Positions 37,501 to 49,056 are shown, counted from the stretch's first letter. The stretch: 64,000 nt of DNA from Phaeoceros laevis (GCA_049999765.1 JBNGIQ010009157.1:53000-116999), one strand, 5' to 3'. Made by a program: numbers and translations. The notes: generated from the letters alone by a model not told the origin.

Positions 37501-40500
37501 CCATTCGCTTCAGCAAGCTTTTGCGCCAGTTGCTCCTTGGATATAATAGCCTGTGGTTTGTTGAGAGCTGTTCGAAGTTCAGGAGATCTCAGAGACTGAT
37601 CAGGAAAGACACTCAGAATTCACAGCAGGTCTTAGCTGAAGTAACAAATTTTTGTAGACGACTTACGGTTTAGATATGTCAGGCCAATGATGTACACTAT
37701 GTTGAGCAGGACGATGAAGCCGACCAGCGCGCCGACTGAAATCCAATACCAGTAACTCTTGGAGAACAGACCACGACTTTCCAGTGTATAGACTCCAAGA
37801 AGTCTGGTCTCTCCTGTAGCCTGTTAGTCCCACCAGCAGATTGCCACGTATGAGGCTCAAGAGCTCTAGATGTTCAACACTACCTACCTACACAGACCTA
37901 TGCTTCAAACACTTACCAGGGTAATATTTTTCATCCATCTTGGTGCAAGCATCTCATTGACAGAAATGGCAGTCTGGACATACGAGAGCGGTGACGACCA
38001 GTAGGCCCAAATCCACCAAGGCGGAATCTTTGCTGTGTATGGGAAGGCAAAATTATACAACTATGAGGTCGTGATCAGCAACATCAAGCGTGGCCTGAAC
38101 TTACAAATGCACCACAGCCTTTGAAGAAGCTGGAGGACGACTTACGTCTGGGGATGATGAACCCTCCAAGCATTAAGACAAGCAACAAAGACATAGATCC
38201 TCCAGTCATCGCGACTACAAAACTTCGAGACAGGGTAGCAATTGCACGAAACAGAGATGTTGCCATCCAATGTTCCAAGAAAAATACCAAGAGTTGTTTG
38301 AAGAACCTGTAGGTGACAGCATCCACACGTCAACTTCAATACCAGCATCGACCATTAATTGAAGCAAACACAGTTAGCGAAGTTCAAAAGGATTTTGCAA
38401 AGCCAAAATGTTCAGCACATTAGCTGGAGCAAAAAGGGGTTGCCTATGTATACCTGCTAGCTTCGGGAGTGAAGCCAACGAGGAAGTAAGTTATCACAGT
38501 GAAGACAAAAGCCTCGAGCAGCGAGATGGGTATTTTCAATACTATTGATGGAATGGCGTAAGCCCAAGCAGGATACAACAGTATGTCCCGCTGTTTGAAG
38601 ATAACAGGCAGCCGGACCAGGGTCAAAGATAGCTCAGCGAACGCATTAAACATCAGAACAAGGTGTCCGAAGAAAAGAGCTAAAAGAGCGAACTGTCCAT
38701 CCTGTGGACTGCGGGTGCGAATACGGTTGTGAACAAACACCGTTCCAGCAACAACCGCAATGATACCAATCTGCCAGTCCAGAAATGTCGGTGAGAGAGA
38801 GGCCAGGCAAAAACGAAGTAAAACTTGATCATACAACATGCGTGGCACAGTGTCACAAAGTTCTCATAGTTCCTAGAATACTTGCCAGGACTCCTTTGAA
38901 CACGTAGACAAACAGATTCCTTTTCATCAAAAGCCATTCTTTTTCCCAGTTCGCTCTCAAGATCCCCGATTTGGAAAGGCCGTACTCGTTGAAGACAAGC
39001 GCTGCTGGGTGACCTTCTGACTTGTCAACACTTTTGGCCAACTCAGCTGCTAGCTGTAGTCCAACATGAAACTGCTTGAATTTTTCCACAAATTGCCTGA
39101 CTGTGACATATTGATAAGGTCGCTGCTTGTCAGACCAGTACTGTTCTTGATCTTTCGTAGATGTCACCTGAAAGACTCCCACAAAATGTCAGTTCATACC
39201 ACATAGGTTACTCTGGGTGGAGCCTGTTAGAAGTTGGAGCCCTGAAGTTTACACGATGTGGGTACACATGGGCTTCTGCAACATGCTGTCTATAATGGGT
39301 TGAAGTGAGATAGGCACATAGAATTGCGCACCTCTTGCAAAAAGTCGGCAACACCCTTTCTTTCAGGGCATCTGAAGCCACATTCCTCGAAGAAAGGCAG
39401 AACAGACTCTCTGGGACCTTGATAGACAATTTGACCCTCTGAAAGTAGGATGATGTCATCAAAAAGGTCGTAAGTCTCAGGAGCCGGCTGTAGGAGTGAC
39501 ATCAGGATGGTGCCCTCGAGCACATGCACAAACTGACGAAGGCACTTGACAATTTGAAACGTTGTTGAGCTGTCCAAGCCAGTCGAAATTTCGTCCATGA
39601 ACAGCGTCTTTGTCGGACCCACAATCATTTCTCCTGCCATGAGTCCACATTGTCTGGTCACAAACATTGAATTGAGGTGAAGGAAACCACCTATTTTTTT
39701 GACCTCACAGGCTCATACCATACCTGTTGTTAACCGTTTCCTTTGCCCACCAGAGATACCTCTTTGCAAGCTGTCTCCAACCGGAATATCAGCACATATA
39801 TCAAGACCCAGGATCTGCAACAAGTAGCAGAGGTCGAAAGTTCAACCACACTCAGAATTGTAGGTTTGTGCCCTTCAAGGCTAAAACTAGAGTAGCCAGA
39901 CTCTTACCTTTAGAGTGTAGTCTGTAGCAAGACTGCTTCTTACTCCCTCTATAGCAGTGGCCTGCGCTTGGGAAACACACAAGGGTTAACATATCAATCG
40001 ACCTGCGAGGAGAACTCAACAGGGATTGCAAATTTTTCTCAGCAACACGCACGGCTGGAAACAGACTTACTTTCATGTACATGTCAATGTCTGGTTCTGG
40101 CAAAATACCAGCTTCCTTCTCTCGCTGGAGCAACTCCGACAGCATCTCTTCCAGAGGTGGAAACGTTTGCAAGTCAGCTTATCTGTCTGCAAATTGACAA
40201 CCACCAGAAAGAAGACGTGCTCATCTGTGTGGACATTCTGTCTCACCATATCTGGTCCCGACACCTTGACACCGAGCTGAAAAGTCCAGGGTTTCTCTCA
40301 CAGTCATTTCTGCCATGTGGAGATCATTCTGACCAATGTAAGCTGAGGTTTTCTGAGGCACAAACTCGATGAAGTCATAGCCATTGTAAGACACTCTGCC
40401 CTTAACCTGCAGTCACAGTTTCACAGTACACGCCCTCAGACCCCGTATAATGTGCCAAGTATTCTGTCAAGGACCTTGAACCCGTCCAGTGGGCATCTTG

Positions 40501-41438
40501 CGCACCTTAAGCTCTGGACTTAGTCGCGCAGCGAGAGCAAGGAGCAATGTCGTTTTTCCAGAACCTGGTGGGCCTAGCAGCAGTGTCAATCTGCAAGAGA
40601 CAGGTTTCCTCATTGTTGAGTCACCTGCCCCATACTACCTTCCCCACGCACAAGAAATGCAGGCAATCTGGCACTTACCGGCTGGGTTTTACAATGCCGC
40701 TAACATCGTTCAAAATGGGGAGAACCGCTTTCTTGGAGATGGAAATGCCAATTTTCTCCAGTCCGCCCTGCCGTAATTCACATGTCATTACCAATGGCGG
40801 AGAAAAAATTTCAGATCCAGCAATCAGTGTGACCATCATACCTCCAAAATGTTGAGAACAGTATTGGGAAGAGTGGGAAGATGTCTGCCGGCAATTGCGG
40901 TGGTCCCACTGACTGACAAATGTTCGTAGCGGACTTGGGTTGTGGGCAATTGGATGCCGACCCTGTGAGATCCCACCCCTCTAGCTCAAGACTAGCAGTT
41001 CCCATAGAGAAAATTGATGCCCACACCACCAGGAAAAAAAATCTAGAAGACTCACTTGTCCAGGCGAGCTCGCAATTTTTGAAGGAACACCTCATTGTCA
41101 TCGTGCGGTATCTTCAGCAACTTGTCAATGAGCTGGTTTCGCTCCGCAAGGCCAAGGTTTCTCACATCAACTTCTTGGACAAAAGTCTTTCTGCCGCTCT
41201 CGGAGACGTTTGTCAAAATTGAAGTCCTCAGCCGATGGTAAGTGGGTAATCTTTCCAGAGCTGCCCATTTCAGCGCTTCCTCGTCTTCCACATCGTGCCG
41301 CGTATCCGAATGCCGACCGAACACGGCATCATCCGGTGCTACGCCCAAACCGGCTCCGCTTGTCCTTATGCTCCGCTCGAAGGAAAAAGTTCTACCCGAC
41401 CTACCACTGCGATCTCCTACTGCCCCCGCACCGTCCAT
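34509..41438 (-). CDS. ABCG: Full-size ABCG transporter, PDR type, copy 3 (inverted, more diverged)
   Basis: Exporter of the same family as the two upstream genes, on the opposite strand. Exons in transcript order: 41056-41438, 40842-40962, 40679-40767, 40506-40590, 40247-40406, 40071-40147, 39908-39961, 39724-39814, 39332-39633, 38886-39167, 38454-38770, 38146-38306, 37917-38032, 37667-37820, 37424-37567, 37122-37300, 36702-37034, 36314-36604, 36082-36165, 35855-35988, 35539-35766, 35240-35411, 34872-35126, 34509-34778; 1493 residues. NBD1: GPPGSGKTT (about 204-212), [29 protein letters not shown]2: GISGAGKTT (about 937-945), [24 protein letters not shown]. Both membrane domains are present and the protein ends in LNFQRR. 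Membrane segments differ more from copies 1 and 2 than those do from each other. The intron after exon 10 is GC-AG; the last intron is stop-free and in frame. Confidence 0.93.
34779..34871 (-). other. Last intron of PDR copy 3: 93 bases, in frame and stop-free
   Basis: Copies 1 and 2 have an intron at the same place, right after the conserved IPR motif. Here GT-AG splicing restores the family sequence (IPRT then [11 protein letters not shown]). If retained, it would add exactly 31 residues without a stop. Confidence 0.75.
38771..38885 (-). other. GC-AG intron of PDR copy 3
   Basis: The exon-10 length (282, as in both other copies) and the frame place the donor at GCAAGT, the preferred form of the rare GC donor class. 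The nearest GT would add four bases and break the frame. The acceptor is a normal CAG. Confidence 0.8.
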
Positions 41439-42478
41439 CCAGAATTTTGCGATTTGAGTAGGCGCGCTGCCTAAATCCAGGGCCTCTCTAGACCGCCTTC
41501 TTCACACGCCGCAGCAATTTCATTCAGTTCCGGTCATTGACAGTCCGCAATATATCCGCAACGCGATGCCCAGCTGCTGAAAGTTGCAGGCAAGAATGCC
41601 GAATGCTGCCCGAGGTAGCCAGGAATCTGCTGGAGACTGTCGTTGGTAGTTGAGCATTTCAGACAGGCGTCCATCCTGGAACGCCATCGAATTTCAACAT
41701 TTCAGGTGGTGATTGGCAGCAGGATTTCAATGAGCGCCCATAGGGGTCCCCACTGCTCAGCCCAGAGGCGTGCCCTGGGCCTGTCAATGTCTCAGGAGCT
41801 ACAACTTCGCGGGCCACGTCGTTGATGCTCACTTGAAGGGAGCAGGTGCTCCAGACCATATGCCCCACTGATCGCGGGGTCGGATCTCGGATGGCGAGCG
41901 GGACATCACTTTAGCATGCTCAAATTTAGTCTATATACGCAAGCAGCAGCAGCGTCTGCAGCACGCCCGAAGTTGCGAGGGGAGCTTCCGTGTCCACAGT
42001 ACATTTAGCCAGGGAAACGATTTCCATACCTCGCACGCCAAATCAAAGATTAATTAACTACTCAGACCAAATTGCGTTTGTTGCGAATCATGAATTTCAT
42101 TAATGTGTTGACTTTAGGCCAGAAAGTGACGTACTAAAATAGCGAATCTGTTGCCTGTCAAGGACAGGTTGGCCCAGAAACACTGCCACAGCCCAGTGCA
42201 AACGGTCCCGGCTCCACCCTTCAGGTTGTGACCCAGCCTTGGTGGATGGACTTCTCTCTCTCACGCTCACGTCCGCAGCGTCCAGGCACTGGCAACAGAT
42301 TATGATCTCTCCCTCTTCAACATTTATTCGCAGGTTTTGCCGAGAGCCTCTCCCCGTGCCTTTCGCCAGGCATTGTTTTGCCAAGAACGCTTCCCCAAAC
42401 GAACAGCCTCACCACGCTTGCGGCCAGCAGATTAGAAATTCACCCGCATCCCGTTCAATTCAGGCCAGCTTGATCTGA
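41439..42478. other. Upstream region of PDR copy 3 and downstream of the PPR gene
   Basis: About 1 kb. It should hold the PDR copy 3 promoter and leader and the PPR 3' UTR. A TATA-like ctatatac lies near 41932 on the plus strand, but nothing ties it to either gene. No coding region is seen. Confidence 0.4.
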
Positions 42479-44464
42479 TTATAGAAACAGTTCTGAAGCT
42501 TCTGCCTTCCTGCCGGCCTCAACAAGAGCAGATAGAAGGGCGTGATAGATGATAGAATCAGGAGAGATGCCAAGCTTCTTCATTTCCCTGAACAGCTCGA
42601 GAGCTCTATCTATATCTCCACCTTTGGTCAGTCCATCTACGAGGTTAGAGTAAATGAACGAGTCAACGAGAAAGCCATTCCTTTTCAAAGTTTGGAAGAA
42701 TTTAAACGCACGTTCCATGTCACCGGCCTTCACAAACCCGTTTATGATGGCTCCGTATGTGACCTTTGTTGGAATACAGCCTCTTCGCTTCATGTCCTCA
42801 AATAGCCTGCAGGCATCATCCAAATAACCTGCCTTGCTCAACCCGTCAATCAGGATTGTGTAAGTGAAGGCGGTTGGCTCGCAACCCTCTTCCTGCATCT
42901 CTTCAAAGACCTTCCTGGCATGGCTTCCTTGTCCTGCCTTGATCAGCACATCCATTAAGGTGTTGTAGGTGACAGCATCTGGCCTGACATTTTCAGCTTT
43001 CATTCTGGTGAAGTATTCCAGGGTCTCATCAACTCTCCCAGCCTTGCCAACCACATCCATTATACTGTTGTAGGAAAAAACGTCACAACTTACACGCTGG
43101 GAGTTGTTAATCTCATCAAAGAGACCGCACGCAGTATCCACTCTTCCTGCTTTCCCAAGGCCATGCAACAGACAGTTGAGCGTGACCACAGAAGGTACAA
43201 ATTTCCTCTGTTTCATCTCCTTCAGATACTCAAAAGCAGCTTCAATCTTTCCAGCTTTCCCCAGACCATCAATGATATGATTGTACAACACAGCATCCAC
43301 CTTGCCATTTATTCTCGCTTCCACAAACAATTTCAGAGCCTCGTCCAGCTGATCAGCCTTCACCAAGCCATGTATGATGGCTCCATAAGCTACGGCATCC
43401 AAGACAAGACCCTTTTCTCTGCTTTCCTGGAAAACAGTACGGGCTGCATCAATCTTGCCGGTGTGACTGAGACAAACAATTACTGTTGTGTACGTCCTCA
43501 TAGAAGGCTTACATCCTTTTCGGAGCATCTCCTCATAGATCGTCAAAGCTTTGCCATACCGGCCACCCCTGCACATTGCTGACATCAAGATGGCATACGT
43601 AACATGATTTGGCATGCACCCAAACTTTGGCATCTGCTCGAAAGCCTCTAACGCATCATCCAACTTCTGGGCCCGGGTAAAGCTCATAATCACAACGGAG
43701 AACGTCACCACTGTAATCTCACATCCTTCTTCTCGCATTTGTCTGAGCAGGGACCACATTGTTTTGAACTTCTTGGCTGCTCCCAACAACTTTATCATCG
43801 CAGTGTATGTGTAGGTATTGTGCTTGAACGCTTGGCGGCCTTGTACAAAGCGGAAAAGCTTTAGCCCTACAGTTGCCTGATGCTGCAGTTCACCAAGACC
43901 AGTGCAATTCGTCAAGAGAAGTGAAAGCATCAAGAACAAGCGTGTGAACACCATGCAGCAAACGAGGCTGTCAACCTTGGGTGTACAGGAGAGGACATGA
44001 CTGTTAACATGAATGGAAAAAATACTCACAGCTTGAAGTTTCCCAAGTATGTTTGTCAAATGGTACGAAGTAAACACAATTCCCATCTTTTCAAAAGCTT
44101 CCACGGCCTCAGCCCACTTCTGTGTTTCCAGCATGCTGTAAATTCGATCTGCCAAAGCTGGTTCAACGGATGAACCATTTTCCTTGGACGATTTTAAGAA
44201 CACTCTGCCATCGTTATTCCGCCCAGCGTGGGATTCAATAGACCTATCGGGCCTGGATTCTGCAGCTTCCACCGCAGCACACTCTGTTCTCAGAGCTCCT
44301 GCAAGTTGACCGCCATGAGTTGACATGAACCTTTCCAGTGAGTCATGGTCGGCCTTACGGCACATATACTCAATCTCCCCCTGCACACGTGAGATTTTGG
44401 GGATGCCCCACCATTGCCATAAATGGCTCACCCAGACCTGCTTTGAGAGTCTTCCAAATGCCAT
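42479..44464 (-). CDS. P-class pentatricopeptide repeat (PPR) protein
   Basis: P-class PPR proteins bind organellar RNA and affect its stability, splicing or translation. About twelve 35-residue repeats run to the C-terminus, e.g. NTYTYTAMIKLLGAAKKF, HVTYAILMSAMCRGG, FTYTILIDGLSKAGYLDDA, VTYGAIINGFVKAGDMERA. No E, DYW or SMR domain follows, which is why I call it P class. A 147-base GT-AG intron at 43883-44029 interrupts the open frame. It has no stop and a multiple-of-three length, so the frame reads through, but the 49 residues it would encode are hydrophobic and not PPR-like. Removing it gives about 612 residues. Near the start a second short intron (ending at the AG before 44382, with a donor at about 44432 or 44438) may exist; the true N-terminus is unsettled and no clear targeting peptide is visible. 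Confidence 0.85.
   Translation of the reverse strand: MAFGRLSKQVWVSHLWQWWGIPKISRVQGEIEYMCRKADHDSLERFMSTHGGQLAGALRTECAAVEAAESRPDRSIESHAGRNNDGRVFLKSSKENGSSVEPALADRIYSMLETQKWAEAVEAFEKMGIVFTSYHLTNILGKLQAVSIFSIHVNSHVLSCTPKVDSLVCCMVFTRLFLMLSLLLTNCTGLGELQHQATVGLKLFRFVQGRQAFKHNTYTYTAMIKLLGAAKKFKTMWSLLRQMREEGCEITVVTFSVVIMSFTRAQKLDDALEAFEQMPKFGCMPNHVTYAILMSAMCRGGRYGKALTIYEEMLRKGCKPSMRTYTTVIVCLSHTGKIDAARTVFQESREKGLVLDAVAYGAIIHGLVKADQLDEALKLFVEARINGKVDAVLYNHIIDGLGKAGKIEAAFEYLKEMKQRKFVPSVVTLNCLLHGLGKAGRVDTACGLFDEINNSQRVSCDVFSYNSIMDVVGKAGRVDETLEYFTRMKAENVRPDAVTYNTLMDVLIKAGQGSHARKVFEEMQEEGCEPTAFTYTILIDGLSKAGYLDDACRLFEDMKRRGCIPTKVTYGAIINGFVKAGDMERAFKFFQTLKRNGFLVDSFIYSNLVDGLTKGGDIDRALELFREMKKLGISPDSIIYHALLSALVEAGRKAEASELFL
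43883..44029 (-). other. In-frame, stop-free intron inside the PPR gene
   Basis: Donor GTGAGT and acceptor CTGCAG are strong. The 49 residues it would encode are unlike the PPR repeats on both sides. Length 147 keeps the frame. Confidence 0.7.
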
Positions 44465-45261
44465 CAGGCAAGAGGAGAAGCGCCTCAGGGCTGTCCAGAT
44501 TACACATTAGCAAAATTCTTTCCTGAACTCTCACCTTCATCTTCGTGCCCTGCACTGAGCAATCAGACGACAGCTCTGAAGTGGTCAAATAGGAAGCATT
44601 CATGACGCTGACAGGAAAAGATCCGAGCTCTGTTACTAACGACATAAATTGTGCAAGCCATAGAATGAGCACGCTCAATCAGCCGAATCAAAAACCCCTG
44701 GAATGCACAGAAACACCTTTCTCTCAGTCGGCATCAGCCACCTCGTTCTCCCCGAAGACAACCAAGGGACGGAACTACGACAGGCTGCCGCATGCAGTGG
44801 TAGGGCAGGAAGCATGAATAGACTCACCTGCCAACTGGCTGTGCACACGCAACCGCGATGCCCACGAGGGCCCCCCCCTCCCCCCCCTCCATTCATTAAN
44901 NNNNNNNNNNNNNNNNNNNNNNNNNNNNNNNNNNNNNNNNNNNNNNNNNNNNNNNNNNNNNNNNNNNNNNNNNNNNNNNNNNNNNNNNNNNNNNNNNNNC
45001 AACTCTCTCTCACCCAAAGGGGCAAACCCATGTGTCGGTGGCGGCCCGCTGGTAAAAGCGCTTGTGAGGGGCACGGTAGATTTGATTCTGGAGGAAAAGT
45101 AGCCACGAGCCCTCATAAGGGTCCTCATTTCAGGTGACTGCTTCATCATCGCCCGTGTACTCACTTAGAAGCGAGCTTGCTCTTGCCGCCTTCTGCACAT
45201 TCTCTTGCGGGAGGCCGCTGTTGCGAGCAGGCAGGCTGCTTTAGGTGGGAGCTGCGCAAAC
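44465..45261. other. Divergent upstream region between the PPR and KAI2 genes, with a gap
   Basis: About 0.8 kb that should contain both promoters, interrupted by 100 N. Just before the gap is a poly-C stretch (about 44870-44890). Confidence 0.45.
44900..44999. other. Assembly gap, 100 N
   Basis: Exactly 100 N, the usual placeholder for a gap of unknown size. The left edge follows two C8 runs separated by one T, a likely sequencing block. Confidence 0.99.
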
Positions 45262-46071
45262 ATGTCGCTTCTGGAAGCACACAATGTGCAAGTGCTGGGG
45301 TCCGGGGATCAGGTGGTGGTGCTAGCACACGGATTCGGCACAGATCAGTCGGTGTGGAAGCATGTGATTCCCCACCTGGTGGATGATTACCAGGTCGTGG
45401 TGTTCGATAACATGGGGGCGGGGACGACCAACCCCGAGTACTTCAGCTTCCCTCGCTACTCCACTCTTCACGGCTACTCGGACGACCTGCTCTCCATCCT
45501 GGACGAGCTGGATGTGCAAAACGCCATCTTCGTGGGCCACTCCGTGTCCGGGATGGTAGGGTGCCTGGCCTCCCTGGAGCGCCCGGACGTGTTTAGCAAG
45601 ATTGTCATGGTTTCCGCTTCTCCCAGGTACCTCAACGATGTGAACTACTTCGGAGGGTTTGAGCAGGAGGACTTGAACCAGCTCTTCGTGGCGATGCAGT
45701 CCAACTTCAAGGCCTGGGTGTCGGGGTTCGCCCCCCTGGCCGTAGGCGCGGACATGGATTCCATGGCTGTGCAGGAGTTCAGCCGCACGCTGTTCAACAT
45801 CAGGCCTGACATCGCCCTGAGCGTGGCCAAGACCATCTTCCAGTCCGACATGAGGGCCTTTCTGCCCCGGGTGACCGTGCCCTGCCACATCTTGCAGAGT
45901 AGCAGGGACCTGGCGGTGCCTGTGGTGGTGTCGGATTACCTGCACCATTGGCTGGGAGGGAAGACGATTGTGGAGGTTTTGCCAACGGAGGGCCACCTGC
46001 CCCAGCTCAGCTCGCCGGAAGTGGTCGTCCCCGCTTTGAGGCGGCATATCGAGTGGGACATCCCCGCCTAA
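45262..46071 (+). CDS. KAI2: KARRIKIN INSENSITIVE 2 (KAI2) type alpha/beta hydrolase receptor
   Basis: KAI2 perceives karrikins and an unknown endogenous butenolide (KL), then signals through MAX2 and SMAX1-type repressors. 269 residues, matching the family. The triad is Ser94 in GHSVSG, Asp216 in [10 protein letters not shown] and His245 in [12 protein letters not shown]. Family-defining stretches include [74 protein letters not shown] and [18 protein letters not shown]. These fit KAI2 better than the strigolactone receptor D14, a seed-plant offshoot. An in-frame Met 19 codons upstream (45205) exists, but all family members start near MSLLEAHN. No intron is present. The gene lies in a single clean frame next to a gap. 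Confidence 0.95.
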   Translation: MSLLEAHNVQVLGSGDQVVVLAHGFGTDQSVWKHVIPHLVDDYQVVVFDNMGAGTTNPEYFSFPRYSTLHGYSDDLLSILDELDVQNAIFVGHSVSGMVGCLASLERPDVFSKIVMVSASPRYLNDVNYFGGFEQEDLNQLFVAMQSNFKAWVSGFAPLAVGADMDSMAVQEFSRTLFNIRPDIALSVAKTIFQSDMRAFLPRVTVPCHILQSSRDLAVPVVVSDYLHHWLGGKTIVEVLPTEGHLPQLSSPEVVVPALRRHIEWDIPA

Positions 46072-47554
46072 CCGGCCTCTGTTGTCTGTTCTCATAGCCG
46101 ACTGCAGCGCTCTTGCCCGTTGGAGGCCTGTACAGAGCCTCACAGCACAGTTGCCCCTGAGCACGCATTTCATGCCCTCCGGAAACTGTCTCAAGGGTGG
46201 GGAAACCTCAAGGAAGGCTATTGTTTTCATGCTGTGGTGATCTCAATGTAGTTCAAGCTGAAAATGCAGTGTCAATATCGACCTTTTGCTTGCGATGCTT
46301 TGAAGCACCAAGTGTCTGACCATGCTGCATTTTTAGCTTCTCCTTTCATTGTCTGTTAGTAGGACTCTTTCTCTGCGAATCAGAGATGGGAAAACTCCTG
46401 ACCTGGAGGAAGCTTCGGCATTGTTCAGGCTGGCACAGAATGTGCCTTGTTTAAATTCAAGTGTGGGAGTGATTGTTCATGGTCCGATGACTACGTGAAA
46501 GGCACCACAAGTGTGAATCTTCCGGGTCTGTGCAGTCCAGCCCTACTCGTGCTGGAAGTCTTTTAAACATCCGTCTTTCGAAGCTCGCATTCTCTTGAAC
46601 AATCAATTCCCTCGCTCATGAAACATGCAGCCGAGTGTAAGCCATAGTGTAACTTGTCTACTTTTCTTCCCCTAAAAGCACCAGTGGTATTAGGACCAAC
46701 TGGATCGGAATATGGCTGGCATGCGTGATATGCAGCGACGGAGGTGTGCCGCAGGCAACTTGCGGATGGGGGATAAGAATGCCCATTCAACTTGGTACGG
46801 GCTGACATCCCAGCTTGGCTTATTATATGACAACCACCGATATTGCTGCGCGATCGGATTTCTTACCTAGAGTGGTGACAAAATATTGACCGGTCAATGG
46901 GCTTCTGGCGTTGTGCGCATATCATAGGGGGCTTCGGAAACTGGGATACTGTACGCTGTCGTGTCGTGCTGATTTGTCGTGTCCATCGTGCCATCAAGCA
47001 GCTAATCGGATCCCCAATCCGATCACAGTGATCATGGGGGTGATTGGATCCAATTAATCAATATGGGATTCTATCGGGTCATCCAGGATTTGAAATATCA
47101 CAGTCATGGTCGGATTCCATTTCATTGGAGCGCCTCCAATGTAGTCCTCAATGCTCCCGGCTGCCGAGGTCCCTCATTCCTATTGCTTTTGTTTTAGCTA
47201 TCCTCATTTTCCTTTCAGCTTATGAATGCTTGTCCACTAGTTATTTTTGCTGTGATATTGAATTATCATTTTCTTTACTACTTCCCGGAGTAGGAGATGT
47301 ATATTATCGCGAGGCTCATAAATTTTGTGATCCATTTATTGAGTCAGGTGTACTAAAGAAATGAATCACACAAAGAGTTTCTTTTGTCCTTTAACTATTA
47401 TAGTTGTGCAACTTGTGCTCTATAAAGTGCACACTTCAGCTTTTGCATCACCAAATATAGCATTGCGTAGATATTAGTGTGGAAGTGTATTTGATTCAGT
47501 TGAACCTTTGCAATTTATTCTCAAAATATGACTTGAGTAGATAATTAGTAATGG
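46072..47554. other. Gene-poor region downstream of KAI2
   Basis: The first 250 bases are probably KAI2 3' UTR. The rest shows no supported gene. From about 47050 to the gap the sequence becomes AT-rich, with a 106-residue open frame (47044-47364) of no known family; this may be transposon-derived. Confidence 0.4.
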
Positions 47555-47954
47555 NNNNNNNNNNNNNNNNNNNNNNNNNNNNNNNNNNNNNNNNNNNNNN
47601 NNNNNNNNNNNNNNNNNNNNNNNNNNNNNNNNNNNNNNNNNNNNNNNNNNNNNNNNNNNNNNNNNNNNNNNNNNNNNNNNNNNNNNNNNNNNNNNNNNNN
47701 NNNNNNNNNNNNNNNNNNNNNNNNNNNNNNNNNNNNNNNNNNNNNNNNNNNNNNNNNNNNNNNNNNNNNNNNNNNNNNNNNNNNNNNNNNNNNNNNNNNN
47801 NNNNNNNNNNNNNNNNNNNNNNNNNNNNNNNNNNNNNNNNNNNNNNNNNNNNNNNNNNNNNNNNNNNNNNNNNNNNNNNNNNNNNNNNNNNNNNNNNNNN
47901 NNNNNNNNNNNNNNNNNNNNNNNNNNNNNNNNNNNNNNNNNNNNNNNNNNNNNN
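47555..47954. other. Assembly gap, 400 N
   Basis: 400 N. The right edge abuts a 10-base perfect inverted repeat (47956-47965 and 47974-47983). Confidence 0.99.
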
Positions 47955-48959
47955 CGACCCTTTTACCCCAAAATAAAAGGGTCAAAAAACCCTTTTCAAA
48001 CCGGTCAAATTCCCACCTTGTGATGTATATGTGCTTATGCTGATGCGCATGGTGATTGGCATTTCATTCAAAGTTTTGTATTCTTGTAGGTGAATATACT
48101 TCATATCACTTCTCACATACAATACTAAGCCATGAAGTTCAGAACTTCGCAGAAAGGCTAGTGCTCCTCTTTTGTGGTCAGCAAATGACAGGCCTGATCT
48201 TGGAAGACTACAAAAAGCCTTCAAAGGCTTGATGTCAACTCTGCAGTGAAAGAAATGTAGCCTCCTCCTGCTCTGCTGCAGGAGCCGCTCATCCAGAATT
48301 CCGTGACTCCCGATCTGGACTCCAAATCAGACGGCACGCAGACTCGGAATCGTGCTATTTACAGTTTGTGATGGAAGGCCGATGGTCTAAATCTCGCTAA
48401 GGTCTCTTTTCCTAAAAACTGCAAAAACTGGACAACCTCGTCAGGGCTTATTTTGCTCAGGTCACACCCGGTCATAGTGACATTGCATGCTCCTCCTATT
48501 CAGCAAGCTGCGCATGCCAGCACCTCAGCAGATCTCGTGAGCCCAAATTTCAAACATGTATGCAGAATCTGCAGATGTCAGCTCTGTCCTGCAATTGAAT
48601 GCAGCCAGGTTCACAGGCCAGCACTGGAAAAGCAGCTCCGACACACTGCTCCACTACTAGTGCTCTGCATTTAACTGCAACTCTTGTGACATGAGTGCTT
48701 TGGCGGCAGGATGTGGCCGCGGGCCTAGGAGCGAGTAGGAGCGAGTGATGACCATGTTTTTGATTGATAAGTTGCTTGAGAGGATGTCGCAATCTTGAGA
48801 GCTTACAGCCAAGTCACATGATGATCATCTCCTGCAGCCTTCTGTAAGAACAGGTCCTCAACTAACCCTGAAACAGCCAGGGCTAACTGGCCAGTCGTGC
48901 CAAGCTAGAGCAAATCACTGTTAACCTAAACCAGCGCTGCTTGATCTGTTGGCTACGTT

Positions 48960-49056
48960 CAGAGCAAGTGTTCAGGTTTCCAACTCGTTCAGCCAAAAAC
49001 GGCTCCCATGTACAGAGCAAGTGTTCAGATTTCCAACTTCGTTCAGCCAAAACGGC
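48960..49056. repeat. Tandem duplication of about 44 bases
   Basis: Copies at 48960-49003 and 49013-49056 share cagagcaagtgttcag and gttcagccaaaa, with one substitution and two single-base indels by eye. Confidence 0.85.

Noticed and set aside
45322-46230. 302-residue open frame antisense to KAI2
   Set aside because: Mirror of a GC-rich coding exon; His/Val/Arg-rich and unlike any family.
47545-47985. Open frames made almost wholly of X residues
   Set aside because: They are the 400-N gap, not sequence.
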